Assembly (NCBI GenBank): GCA_023135255.1
Contig: JAGLTN010000250.1
Span: 1 to 21,974, forward strand
Length of the DNA stretch: 21,974 nt
Direction of reading: 5' to 3'
From: Planctomycetota bacterium
Lineage (GTDB): Bacteria; Planctomycetota; Phycisphaerae; Sedimentisphaerales; Anaerobacaceae
Below are positions 6,362-15,200 of this stretch, piece after piece. A program made the position numbers and the translations under genes. Positions within the stretch are counted from its first letter, which is position 1; the number at the start of each line of letters is the position of its first letter. The notes under the pieces were generated by a model. It saw nothing but the letters and a program-made list of their open reading frames with translations, made no database searches and was not told where the DNA came from.

Positions 6362-8329
6362 ATGAAACTCACTAATTATCTCATAATTGCAATTGTAACC
6401 GCCTCACTATTGTCACAAAATTTATTCGCAGAAACTCTCTGGCTTGATGAACTCGATATCAGCAAAGCTGTCAGCGGTTGGGAGACTTCCCAAAAAAACC
6501 TTTCCGTAGGCAAAAACAAGCTAAGCATCGCCGGAATAAAATACGATCACGGCGTAGGAACACACGCCTGGGGTTATTTCACTATCGCTCTTGACGGCAA
6601 CGTCGAAAGATTCACCGCTTTGGCAGGTGTCGATGACGAAGTCGACCCCAATAAAGCTTCTCTTGAATTTATAATAATCTCTGACGGTCAATTACAGTAT
6701 AGCAGCGGTGTTATGAAAAAATCACAACCCGCTAAAAAAATAGACCTCGACCTTAAGGGCAAAAAACAGCTGATCTTAATAGTTACCGATGGTTGGGATG
6801 GCCACACTTATGACCACGCAGACTGGGTTAATGCAAAATTTGAATATTCCGGCAAAAAACCAAAATCTATATTACCAACGCCCGCAGAGAAATACATATT
6901 AACTCCCAAACCAGGCCTTGAGCCGAACATCAACAGCCCAAAGGTTTTCGGCGTCAGAGATGGTTCGCCCTTTTTATACACCATCGCAGCAAGGGGTGAA
7001 AAACCTATGACCTTTGACGCAAAGCAATTACCAAAAGGCTTAAAGCTGAATAAAAAAACCGGACAAATTACAGGACGTTTAACAAAACGTGACTGTTACA
7101 AAGTAACTCTCATCGCAAAGAATAAAAAAGGCAAAGCAACCCAGGAATTAAAAATCATTGTTGGTGACGAAATTGCCTTAACCCCTCCGATGGGTTGGAA
7201 CAGCTGGAACTGTCTCGGTTCTAAAATAAACGATGATAACATCCGCCAAACCGCAAAAGCAATGGTTGATACAGGTCTGGCTGACTATGGCTACAGCTAC
7301 ATAAACCTCGATGCCTGCTGGCAGGGAAAACGCGACCCGAATAATCTATCCCTGCAAGGCAACGACAAATTCCCCGACATGAAAGGCCTATGTGACTATG
7401 TGCATTCACTTGGCCTGAAAATCGGTCTCTATTCAACACCCTGGGTAACTTCATGGTGCGAATACCCAGGCGGTTCAAGTAACTTTGATGACGGCAGATG
7501 GGTCAACAACCCTAACGGTAAATTCAGATTCGGCAAAAACGACTACACACGAAACGATATTTTCGAGTGGGCTCGCTGGGGCGTAGACTATGTAAAATAC
7601 GACTGGTCACCGAACACAGTAAAGCATACAAAAATAATCATCAACGCGATAAAAGATTGCGGCAGAGATATGGTTTTCAGCTTGTCAAACGGCGCAGCAT
7701 TTGAATTATCTGCCGAATGGGCCAGGCTGTGCCAGTGCTGGAGAACCGGAGACGATTTGCACGACGAGTGGGGGCACGTAAAATGGATTACCTTTAGACA
7801 AGACGAATACGCCGAATACGTCAGAGCCGGCCACTGGATAGACCCGGATATGTTAATGGTTGGAAGATTAACGTGCGGAACAAAAGACCGCACCTGGCAT
7901 GACAGCAGATTAACCGCCGACGAGCAGTACACACAAATCAGCATGTGGAGCTTGCTTGCATCGCCTTTATTGTTAAGCTGCGATCTGGAAAAAATTGACG
8001 ACTTCACTATGAGCCTAATTACTAACGAAGAAGTTCTTCAAGTCAACCAGGACCCGCTTGGAAGAGCCGCAAGACAAATTTATAAATCCTTTGAATACGA
8101 AGTATGGGCAAAAGAAATGCACGACCACTCATGGGCGGTAGGTCTTTTTAACCCTAACTTACCTGTCAGCATAAATACTGAAGTAAATTTCAAAGACCTC
8201 GGCCTTGATGGTAAATTCAGGGTAAGAGACCTTTGGCGTCAAAAAGACCTCGGCACATATTCCGAAAGCTTTGAAACACCAGTACCAAGTCACGGCGTAG
8301 TATTTATCAGGCTCTTTCCAAAACAATAA
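6362..8329 (+). CDS. Secreted GH27 alpha-galactosidase with NPCBM and He_PIG domains
   Basis: This 655-residue enzyme is expected to remove terminal alpha-linked galactose from oligo- or polysaccharides outside the cytoplasm. Residues 1-23 are a Sec signal peptide (LIIAIVTASLLS, cleaved near FAE). Residues about 25-163 form an NPCBM carbohydrate-binding-like domain. Residues about 178-268 look like He_PIG_assoc plus an Ig-like He_PIG domain (LPKGLKLNKKTGQITGRL). The GH27 barrel begins at LTPPMGWNSWN (273-283). The nucleophile is Asp 414 in YVKYDWS and the acid/base is Asp 464 in CWRTGDD, by analogy with human alpha-galactosidase A. A C-terminal beta-sandwich ends the protein. GGAG lies 11 bases before the ATG. 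Alpha-N-acetylgalactosaminidase activity, also found in GH27, cannot be excluded. Confidence 0.93.
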   Translation: MKLTNYLIIAIVTASLLSQNLFAETLWLDELDISKAVSGWETSQKNLSVGKNKLSIAGIKYDHGVGTHAWGYFTIALDGNVERFTALAGVDDEVDPNKASLEFIIISDGQLQYSSGVMKKSQPAKKIDLDLKGKKQLILIVTDGWDGHTYDHADWVNAKFEYSGKKPKSILPTPAEKYILTPKPGLEPNINSPKVFGVRDGSPFLYTIAARGEKPMTFDAKQLPKGLKLNKKTGQITGRLTKRDCYKVTLIAKNKKGKATQELKIIVGDEIALTPPMGWNSWNCLGSKINDDNIRQTAKAMVDTGLADYGYSYINLDACWQGKRDPNNLSLQGNDKFPDMKGLCDYVHSLGLKIGLYSTPWVTSWCEYPGGSSNFDDGRWVNNPNGKFRFGKNDYTRNDIFEWARWGVDYVKYDWSPNTVKHTKIIINAIKDCGRDMVFSLSNGAAFELSAEWARLCQCWRTGDDLHDEWGHVKWITFRQDEYAEYVRAGHWIDPDMLMVGRLTCGTKDRTWHDSRLTADEQYTQISMWSLLASPLLLSCDLEKIDDFTMSLITNEEVLQVNQDPLGRAARQIYKSFEYEVWAKEMHDHSWAVGLFNPNLPVSINTEVNFKDLGLDGKFRVRDLWRQKDLGTYSESFETPVPSHGVVFIRLFPKQ

Positions 8330-8363
8330 AACGCTTTGATTAATTAACCGCCGCAAAAATAAC

Positions 8364-8391
8364 AAAAGCCCCGCGAAATCACGGGGCTTTT
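8364..8391. terminator. Bidirectional terminator between convergent genes
   Basis: A perfect 10-bp stem AAAAGCCCCG / CGGGGCTTTT with an 8-base loop lies between the convergent alpha-galactosidase (ends 8329) and GLUG protein (ends 8424). T-rich tails exist in both directions, so it can serve both genes. Confidence 0.9.
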
Positions 8392-8423
8392 GATCAATGG
8401 TTCATAAACTTCCACCAACAGAC

Positions 8424-10169
8424 TTAATCGCCATACGTTGCGCCCGGTTCAGATGGCGTAGTCGAGTTAGCAGGGTTAGGCTGTCCAGTACCTGGAATAC
8501 TGTCGCAGGTAATTACTTGATAGGCAGTATTACCAGAATGCAGATAAATATATTCGTTGGAAAGCTGCCATTGACTGTCCATGCCGAAACCGCTGACAAC
8601 ATAAAATTTATACCATACCGGATCATTTCCGCCAGTGGCAGCATCAGAAGCCGTGACCGCTGACATTATGTGATAGCCGCTATTTTCATAAGGCATCGTC
8701 AGCCACTGACTCGGGTTCGGCATCGGCGGATCATTATCTACTTCCGGCTCAGGCTCTGGCTCAACACCATCAAGCCAATTGTTTGCGAAGATTGCAAAAT
8801 CTATAAAATTAATCTTATTATCATAATTAGTATCAAATGCAGAGTACTTTCTTAAGAGCGGGTATGTCTGGGCTTCTTCGATATTCCATACATTTACCAA
8901 ATCCCATCCCGCATCTAAAAATGTGCTCGCTGTTTTCATTTCCGCGGTTGTTTTGCCTGTTGCACCTGTTGTTGTACCATCGCCAATACCTATAGTCATT
9001 GTACTGGTTTGAGTATCCCAAAAACTGCCGGTAATGCTGCCACCATTATAGCCGACCAGCCCACCGACATCTATTATATTGCCGGTAACCGCCCCGGTCG
9101 AATAACTGCTGGTGATACTGCCATAATTCCAGCCCACCAGACCGCCAACACCATGATCGCCATTAACCGCCCCGGTCGAATAACTGCTTGTGATACTGCC
9201 AGAATAATTCCTGCCCACCAGACCGCCGACCCAACTACTGCCATTAACCTCGGCGGTGGCGAAACTCTCGCTGATACTGCCAGAATCATTCAAGCCCACC
9301 AGACCGCCGACATAATAATCGCCAGTAACCTCGGCGCTCGAATAACTGCTGGTGATACTGCCAGAATCATTATAGCCCACCAGACCGCCGACAACATTAT
9401 CGCCAGTGACTGAGCCGGTCGAATAACTATTGCTGATACTGCTATGATGGTAATTATATCCCACCAGTCCCCCGACATGACTATCGCCAGTAACCGCGGC
9501 GGTTGAATAACTCTCGCTGATAATGCCAGAATTCCAGCCCACCAGACCGCCGACACGACTACCTAAGCCATTAACCGCCCCGGTGGCAAAACTCTCGCTG
9601 ATAATGCCATCAACATTCCAGCCCACCAGACCGCCGACATGTCGATCTCCAGTAACCTGCCCGCTCGAATAACTGCTTGTGATACTGCCAGAATCATTAT
9701 AGCCCACCAGAGCAGCTACATAATAACCCGTGCCGGTAACTGAAGCGTTTTCGAGACTCAAGTCTGTGATAGAACTGCCATAGTCGGCTTTGCCAAACAA
9801 TCCGCAATAATATGCACCATCTACAGTTAGATTACTAATAACATGGTCGTTGCCATCGAAACTGCCTGTGTATGCTGTGCCCTCAAAAGCAATGTCTGTA
9901 TCAGTATCGCCGGCAATTGGAGCTTGGATGTATATCATTCTACCGGCTAAATTCGGATCAAGATCAATATTACAATCTAAGCGGACATGCACCTCGCTTG
10001 CCCAGTAGTTGGGGTCGGTGCGGAAAGTTTGAAAATCGTTGAAATCTTGTATTAAGTAGGGGGTTTCAGCTGAGCCGTCCTGTGTTGGGCCTCCCATGGC
10101 GAATAGATTGGTGGTTATTGTTAGTAGAATTGACAGTGTAACCAATAAAGCAAAAGTGTGCTTTTTCAT
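8424..10169 (-). CDS. Secreted GLUG-repeat protein with dockerin-like segment
   Basis: This is a 581-residue surface or extracellular protein. Residues 1-24 are a signal peptide. Residues about 30-150 resemble the N-terminal part of pectin-lyase-like/GLUG proteins (GSFDGNDHVISNLTV). Residues 151-390 hold nine tandem GLUG units of about 27 residues with the pattern VGGLVGxNxxGSIxxSYSTGxVTGD, expected to fold as a right-handed beta helix. Residues 445-468 form one dockerin-like calcium loop (DTNYDNKINFIDFAIF, then NNWLDG), followed by a Glu-Pro linker and a Tyr/Trp-rich C-terminal domain of fibronectin-like appearance (PVWYKFYVVSG). No enzymatic residues are recognisable; adhesion or polysaccharide contact is inference. 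The start has a strong GGAAGGGA site and a perfect promoter upstream (10309-10337). Confidence 0.88.
   Translation of the reverse strand: MKKHTFALLVTLSILLTITTNLFAMGGPTQDGSAETPYLIQDFNDFQTFRTDPNYWASEVHVRLDCNIDLDPNLAGRMIYIQAPIAGDTDTDIAFEGTAYTGSFDGNDHVISNLTVDGAYYCGLFGKADYGSSITDLSLENASVTGTGYYVAALVGYNDSGSITSSYSSGQVTGDRHVGGLVGWNVDGIISESFATGAVNGLGSRVGGLVGWNSGIISESYSTAAVTGDSHVGGLVGYNYHHSSISNSYSTGSVTGDNVVGGLVGYNDSGSITSSYSSAEVTGDYYVGGLVGLNDSGSISESFATAEVNGSSWVGGLVGRNYSGSITSSYSTGAVNGDHGVGGLVGWNYGSITSSYSTGAVTGNIIDVGGLVGYNGGSITGSFWDTQTSTMTIGIGDGTTTGATGKTTAEMKTASTFLDAGWDLVNVWNIEEAQTYPLLRKYSAFDTNYDNKINFIDFAIFANNWLDGVEPEPEPEVDNDPPMPNPSQWLTMPYENSGYHIMSAVTASDAATGGNDPVWYKFYVVSGFGMDSQWQLSNEYIYLHSGNTAYQVITCDSIPGTGQPNPANSTTPSEPGATYGD
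9000..9719 (-). repeat. Tandem array of nine ~81-bp GLUG-encoding units
   Basis: Blocks such as CCCACCAGACCGCCGAC recur every 78-90 bases on the plus strand, each encoding one VGGLVG unit of the GLUG protein. The units are near-identical at their cores and vary around VTGD. The array also creates several open antisense frames that are only by-products. Confidence 0.9.
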
Positions 10170-10198
10170 AAAATATCCCTTCCAGCTTAAAAATAAAG

Positions 10199-10213
10199 TT
10201 CTAATTATTAGAA
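10199..10213. repeat. Perfect 15-base palindrome in the GLUG leader
   Basis: TTCTAATTATTAGAA has perfect 7-base arms around a central T and lies about 30 bases before the GLUG start codon. It may be an operator or a small RNA hairpin; this is inference. Confidence 0.4.
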
Positions 10214-10308
10214 TTAACCTTCAAACATTGTTTCCAAAAACCGTACTTTGTTTTTTTATAACTATCTAAAAGGGCTTAAAAAGCGATAAATCTCCGCTCG
10301 AAGTAGGC

Positions 10309-10337
10309 ATTATACCAAAACGGCCTTTAATTGTCAA
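10309..10337 (-). promoter_or_regulatory. Perfect-consensus promoter of the GLUG gene
   Basis: On the minus strand, TTGACA (10332-10337), exactly 17 bases, TATAAT (10309-10314), preceded by TGG. Both hexamers are perfect. Transcription would start near 10302 and give a leader of about 130 bases. Confidence 0.85.
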
Positions 10338-10476
10338 GAATTTTTTCTTTTTCGCAGCTTTTTGTGGTGTGTGAGAATTATTTCCGGCAAACCAATTTTA
10401 TAGCTGCCATCGGTCATCACCAAACAACATTCCTTGCAATTACATTTTGGTCGTACCGCCATGCGAGAAACAGAAC

Positions 10477-11361
10477 TCAACGACATACACGAAATCCTAC
10501 GGTATAGCTCGTGTTGTGAGGGATGCCGATGTTCATCCACGCAACAGTACAGTAGATGTCGCCGTTGTACCAGTGGCTGCTGCGGATGATACGATCGCTG
10601 CCGCCAAGATAGAGGCTGTCTGTCCATTCCAAAACATTGCCTGCCATATCGCACATTCCGTAACCGTAAGTACCGAAACTGCCAACAACAGTAGTGCCAT
10701 CAGGATGTGTCGAACCAGAATAGTTAGCAATATTGTTATTGATGCTTGTGCCGCAACCATAAGTGTAACTTCCGTCATAGTCAGCTACTGCCTGCCACTG
10801 CCATTCGGTAGGCAGTCTGTACCCGTAATAGTTGCAAAAAGCTGTTGAACCATACCAGCTTACATAGGTTACAGGATGATTATCAAAGCCGCTGTCAACG
10901 GTGAATACACCACCACTGAAGTTTATCCTTGCTGCTCCACCGTTGGTCGCTTCATTGTAAGTAAAACCAGGACCATCAAGGTAGTAATACGTCTGACCAA
11001 CAAAATCCACACCGCTATTTGAACCATCGGCTCCTTTGACATGACTAACATCAACAATTACATCACCGGTTGCCAAGGCGGCGTTGAGGAACTGGCAATA
11101 CTGAGCGTTGGTCGTTTCGTATTTACTCATTTCGCCAATAAAGCCTTCATGGCCTGATACACCCGGGTCGTTAATATCCTCCCAGACCATACCGTTTGGT
11201 TCAGGTACGCCTTCATCCAGCCATTGCGATGCAAGTACCGCAAAATCATCGAAGTTAATCTTACAGTCACCTGTCAAATCAGCAGAAGGACAAGCCGCGA
11301 AAGCCTGTTTTTTTGAAAATGCAATTAGAACTACAGCCAAAATTAAAATTATTTTTTTCAT
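10477..11361 (-). CDS. Secreted SUMF1-fold (FGE-sulfatase-like) protein with N-terminal dockerin-like segment
   Basis: This is a 294-residue exported protein. Residues 1-22 are a signal peptide (MKKIILILAVVLIAF). Residues 28-50 form one dockerin-like loop (DLTGDCKINFDDFAVL, then SQWLDEG) right after cleavage. Residues about 57-294 are a SUMF1/formylglycine-generating-enzyme-like domain: MSKYETTNAQYCQFLN (78-93), HPVTYVSWYGSTAFCNYYG (162-180), RLPTEWQWQAV (182-192), GNVLEW (241-246) and the terminal GFRVCR. The usual RGGSW is replaced by RSSHW (260-264), and the Cys pair of true formylglycine-generating enzymes is not seen, so a non-catalytic binding role is more likely. The start is the ATG at 11361 with AGGAG upstream. 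A longer frame from 11631 would add 90 residues running through the promoter and across the divergent efp gene, and is rejected. Confidence 0.87.
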   Translation of the reverse strand: MKKIILILAVVLIAFSKKQAFAACPSADLTGDCKINFDDFAVLASQWLDEGVPEPNGMVWEDINDPGVSGHEGFIGEMSKYETTNAQYCQFLNAALATGDVIVDVSHVKGADGSNSGVDFVGQTYYYLDGPGFTYNEATNGGAARINFSGGVFTVDSGFDNHPVTYVSWYGSTAFCNYYGYRLPTEWQWQAVADYDGSYTYGCGTSINNNIANYSGSTHPDGTTVVGSFGTYGYGMCDMAGNVLEWTDSLYLGGSDRIIRSSHWYNGDIYCTVAWMNIGIPHNTSYTVGFRVCR

Positions 11362-11407
11362 AACAAAATCTCCTAAAAGATTATCTTTGAAAAATATATA
11401 AGAAAAA

Positions 11408-11440
11408 CGGGAGGGAGCCACAGACCACCTCTCCCCTCCG
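11408..11440 (-). terminator. Terminator-like hairpin in the SUMF1-fold gene leader
   Basis: On the minus strand, CGGAGGGGAG, a 13-base loop, then CTCCCTCCCG gives 8 Watson-Crick pairs, one G-U and one mismatch, followed directly by TTTTTCTT. It lies between the predicted promoter (11455-11483) and the start codon (11361), so it could act as an attenuator. Confidence 0.5.
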
Positions 11441-11454
11441 ATTAAAACGCCAGA

Positions 11455-11483
11455 ATTATACCATAATACCTGCTTTAATGCAA
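11455..11483 (-). promoter_or_regulatory. Probable promoter of the SUMF1-fold gene
   Basis: On the minus strand, TTGCAT (11478-11483), 17 bases, TATAAT (11455-11460) preceded by TGG (extended -10). The -10 is perfect and the -35 weak. It is divergent from the efp promoter, 26 bases away. Confidence 0.55.
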
Positions 11484-11508
11484 GCAAAATCCCAGCCAAA
11501 CAGATGTC

Positions 11509-11537
11509 TTGACATATTATCCTTATTTTGCGATACT
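11509..11537 (+). promoter_or_regulatory. Promoter of efp (and probably secA)
   Basis: TTGACA (11509-11514), 17 bases, GATACT (11532-11537), preceded by TGC. The expected start near 11544 gives a leader of about 38 bases ending in GGAG, six bases before the efp ATG. Confidence 0.65.
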
Positions 11538-11581
11538 TATAGCTTGTTTTTTTTTGGAAATGATTATTGTTGGAGTAATAA

Positions 11582-12139
11582 ATGAAAGCATCGGAAATGA
11601 AGAAAGGCCAGACTATACTGGTCGATGGCAAACTTTACTGGATCGTTGATTATCAGCATGTCAAACTTGGCAAGGGCGGTGCTGTTTTCCAGACAAAAAT
11701 AAAGAAGCTGGAGGATGGTTCTATTCAGAATATTCGTCTTAGAAGCGATGAGTCTGTTGAAGAGGCCTATCTCGATAAGAGAAAATACGAATATCTTTAC
11801 TCGGCAGGTAGTGAGCATGTTTTGATGGATACGGCTGATTATGAACAGCTCAGCCTTGATGATGAAACATTCGGCGATGGAAGTAAATATCTTAAGCCTA
11901 ATACTGAGCTGGAAGTTTCGATGTATGAGGGCAAACCTGTAATAGTGAATCTGCCGAATACGGTTGATCTTGAGGTGACGGATACCGCACCGGAAATTAA
12001 AGGCGCTACTGCGACCAACCAGTATAAGCCTGCGACTCTTGAGACTGGTCTGGTGGTTCAGGTTCCGCCTTTCATTAAAATTGGTGAGATTCTCAGGATA
12101 GACACCCGAACCGGTGAATATCTTACAAGAGCGAAATAA
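11582..12139 (+). CDS. efp: Elongation factor P
   Basis: EF-P enters the ribosomal E site and relieves stalling at polyproline stretches. The 185-residue length is typical. It has the N-terminal KOW-like domain (KASEMKKGQTILVDGKLYWI), the tip loop VKLGKGGAVFQTKIK with Lys 31 at the position that carries beta-lysine in E. coli, and two OB domains ending in PPFIKIGEILRIDTRTGEYL (161-180). The tip has Leu where E. coli has Pro (LGKGG against PGKGQ). Whether Lys 31 is modified cannot be told here: no epmA or epmB lies in the window. GGAG precedes the ATG by 6 bases. secA follows 108 bp downstream on the same strand with no terminator between, so co-transcription is likely. Confidence 0.97.
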   Translation: MKASEMKKGQTILVDGKLYWIVDYQHVKLGKGGAVFQTKIKKLEDGSIQNIRLRSDESVEEAYLDKRKYEYLYSAGSEHVLMDTADYEQLSLDDETFGDGSKYLKPNTELEVSMYEGKPVIVNLPNTVDLEVTDTAPEIKGATATNQYKPATLETGLVVQVPPFIKIGEILRIDTRTGEYLTRAK

Positions 12140-12172
12140 CTATCTGACTGTTTATATTTTTGGATTGGCCTA

Positions 12173-12245
12173 TACCCTTAAGGGTAATGTCCCGACATAT
12201 TGGGATACCCGCGGATAAATGGTAAAATTCAATTGGGATTAGTAT
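12173..12245 (-). repeat. Dispersed intergenic repeat, copy 3 (inverted, shorter)
   Basis: On the minus strand this begins GATACTAATCCCAATTGAAT, runs on to TTTATCCGCGGGTA, then a 19-base spacer containing a TCCC/GGGA stem, and ends in the perfect palindrome TACCCTTAAGGGTA (12173-12186). Compared with copies 1 and 2 it keeps both end blocks but lacks the internal TTTATTCGCGGA unit. It ends two bases before the secA start codon. Confidence 0.75.
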
Positions 12246-12247
12246 CT

Positions 12248-15200
12248 ATGGCATTTGAAAAGTTCAGCAAAATTCTCGTTAAGATATTCGGTTCTCGTAA
12301 TCAGCGTATCGTTAAAGCTTACATGAACATTGCTTTGCAGGCGGGGGAGTTCGAATCAGAGATAGAGCAACTTAGCGATGAGCAGCTCAGGGGTAAGACC
12401 GCGGAATTTAAAGCTATGCTCAACAATGGCACGGCACCTGACGAGATACTTCCACAGGCTTTTGCTGTTGTAAGAGAAGTAGCCAGAAGAAATATTCAGA
12501 TGAGACATTTTGATGTTCAGCTTGTCGGCGGTAATGTTCTTTATCAGGGCAAAGTAGCAGAAATGGCAACCGGTGAGGGCAAAACGCTTGTCGCTACATT
12601 AGCAGCATATCTGGTTTACCTGAGCGGTAAAAAAGTTCATATTGTTACGGTAAATGACTATCTTGCAAAACGTGATGCCGAGTGGATGGGGCCTGTGTAC
12701 GAGTTTCTCGGTTTGACAGTTGGTGCGATACAGGCAGACCAGGATACCGCAGGCGAGGTCAGAAAGCAGCAGTACGAAAGTGATATAACTTACGGCACAA
12801 ATAACGAGTTCGGCTTTGACTATCTGCGTGACAATATGAAAATATCACTTGGGCAAATGGTGCAGGGCAATCTGGAATATGCTTTGATCGATGAGGTTGA
12901 TTCAATTCTGATCGATGAGGCAAGAACTCCTTTGATCATATCAGGTCCGGCATTCGATGATGTCACCAGGTATAAAAAAGCTGACCAGGTCTCCAGGAAA
13001 CTCATGTCACAGCAGAGCATCTATGACAGCGTAAAGAATAAAATTGACAGCTGTGAAAAAATAATAGCAAATGCTCATGGAGAAATAGCTGAAGCTAAAA
13101 AAGAAAAGAATCCTGAAAGAATTGAAAAAGCTCAACAGGTAATTGAAAAAGCTCAGCAGGAAATGGATTCGGCATCCCAGCGGATAATGAGTATTACTCA
13201 GTATTACGAAGTTGAGTATGACAAAAAATCTGTACATCTTACTCATGAAGGTATTGGTTCGGCACAGGAGATCGCGGGTGTTGGTTCGTTTTTTACCGGC
13301 TCGAATATGGAATGGCCTCACCTTCTTGAACAAAGTCTGCGGGCGCATGTTACATTTGAGAGAGAAAAAGACTATGTCGTTATAGATGGTAAGGTTGTCA
13401 TAGTCGATGAATTTACGGGCAGGCTTATGGAAGGGCGTCAATGGTCAGATGGTTTGCACCAGGCGGTTGAGGCTAAGGAGGCGGTGACTGTAAAAGAAGA
13501 AAGTCAGACTCTTGCCACCGTGACATTGCAGAATTTCTTTAAGCTTTATGAGCAGCTTGCCGGTATGACCGGTACCGCAGAAACCGAAGCTGATGAGCTA
13601 ATGAGTATATACGGCCTGGATGTTATTGTTATTCCGACAAACCAGCCTTGTATCAGGGATGATCGCAATGATGTTATTTATAAAACTATGCGGGAAAAAT
13701 TCAATGCTATCGTAGATGAGATACACGAGGTAAGCTCTCTGGGCAGGCCTGTTCTTGTTGGTACTGTCAGCATCGAAAAAAGTGAAGCTATCTCAAATGC
13801 ACTTGACAAAAAATATGGTCTGGACCATGAAGTCCTCAACGCCAAGCAGCACGAAAGAGAAGCTGTTATTGTAGCAAAAGCAGGTTTCCAGCATAAGACA
13901 AGAAATGGGCAAATGAGAGGCAATGTCACCATCGCTACTAATATGGCTGGTAGAGGTACTGATATCAAGCTCGGCGAAGGTGTTGCCAAGATCGGCGGTT
14001 TGCATATTCTTGGTACTGAAAGACATGAAGCCCGCAGAATCGACAATCAGCTTAGAGGTCGATGCGGCAGACAGGGCGATGCCGGTTCAAGTCAGTTCTT
14101 TTTGAGTTTTGATGATGAGATACTGATTTATTTTGGTGGAGAAAAAATACCGAAGCTGTTAAGCATGGTCGGTTGGGAGGAAGGTGAGCCGATATACCAT
14201 CCTTTTATCAGTAAGCAGATCGCCAAGGTACAGAAGAAAGTTGAACAGCGAAATTACGAGATGCGTAAAAGCGTTCTCGAATATGACGAGGTAATGGATT
14301 ACCAGAGGAATATTTTCTATTCGAGAAGGAAAAACATTCTCGCCGGCGTTGGTCTCAAGAGCATCATTCAGGAAATGATCGAAGCGGCGATAACCAAAAG
14401 CTGCGATACTATTTTAAAAGATGATTATCCTTATATCTGTATTGCTGAATGGTCGGCGAAGAATTTCGGCGTTGATCTGAGAGCCCCTGACATTAAAGGG
14501 CTGGAGCTTGGCGATATTGAGTTTGAAATTAAGAAACTTGCCAAAGCTGACGTTGCCAATAATATTTCACTTTCTATCGGTGAATATCTGGAAGATTACA
14601 GCGACCCGTCATCATGGGATACTGCCGGACTGTCGAAATGGGCAATGAGCAGCTTTAAGGTTAATCTTGGCCCATCTAAAATAAAAAATCTTTCGCCTGA
14701 GGAAATTGAAGAGCAGTTGATCGAAGCATCTGCTGAGCAGGTTGAGAAAAAAGACTGCTCTACTTTAGTGGAGTTTCTAAAAGCTGATTTTAAAGTTCGC
14801 ACACTTCTTGACTGGGCGCAGGGCCGATTTGATATAAAGCTCGACATCGAAAAATTAAAAGGCCTAAAATCTCAAGAGGTACATGATCTGCTTGTTGAAA
14901 AGGGTGACGAAAAATATAAACAAAGGGAGATCGAATACCCTGTCGAATTTGCGATGAGCATGGTGTTTGGACCGTCAGGGCCCAATATCTATGGCTATGA
15001 AACTTTGGCGACATGGGCAAATAAAAAATATGATGCGGATCTTTCTGCCGGGAAATTGCAGGACATTACCCCGCAAAAGCTGCATCGACAATTGCTCGAA
15101 CTTAGCCAGAGCTATAACGATGGAAAGTTAGAGCAGATAATTGATGATAGAAAGAATTCTTTGGGGCGGGATGAATTTATCGACTGGTTCAATGACAGGT

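Larger units (their letters stand above)
10170..10476. other. Intergenic region upstream of the GLUG gene
   Basis: This 307-bp region separates the SUMF1-fold gene from the GLUG gene, both on the minus strand. It contains the GLUG promoter (10309-10337), a leader of about 130 bases and a perfect inverted repeat TTCTAAT-T-ATTAGAA (10199-10213) just upstream of the ribosome binding site. I see no gene and no strong terminator for the SUMF1-fold gene. Confidence 0.6.

Noticed and set aside
9009..9556. Antisense open frames across the GLUG repeats (both strands)
   Set aside because: They are periodic by-products of the repeat (TAxxTxxxHQTAD and AVWWAG patterns) with no start signals.
9000..9720. 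CRISPR-like array or tandem non-coding repeat
   Set aside because: The units are in frame and encode GLUG motifs of one secreted protein; spacer-like parts also code.
10477..10620. Diversity-generating retroelement target at the SUMF1-fold C-terminus
   Set aside because: Such targets often use this fold, but I see no template repeat and no reverse transcriptase in the window.
11362..11631. 90-residue N-terminal extension of the SUMF1-fold protein
   Set aside because: It would run across the divergent efp promoter and into efp itself, while a signal peptide with AGGAG begins at 11361.
12200..12247. TTG start adding 16 residues to SecA
   Set aside because: Those residues are encoded by dispersed repeat copy 3; [10 protein letters not shown] at 12248 matches the usual SecA start.
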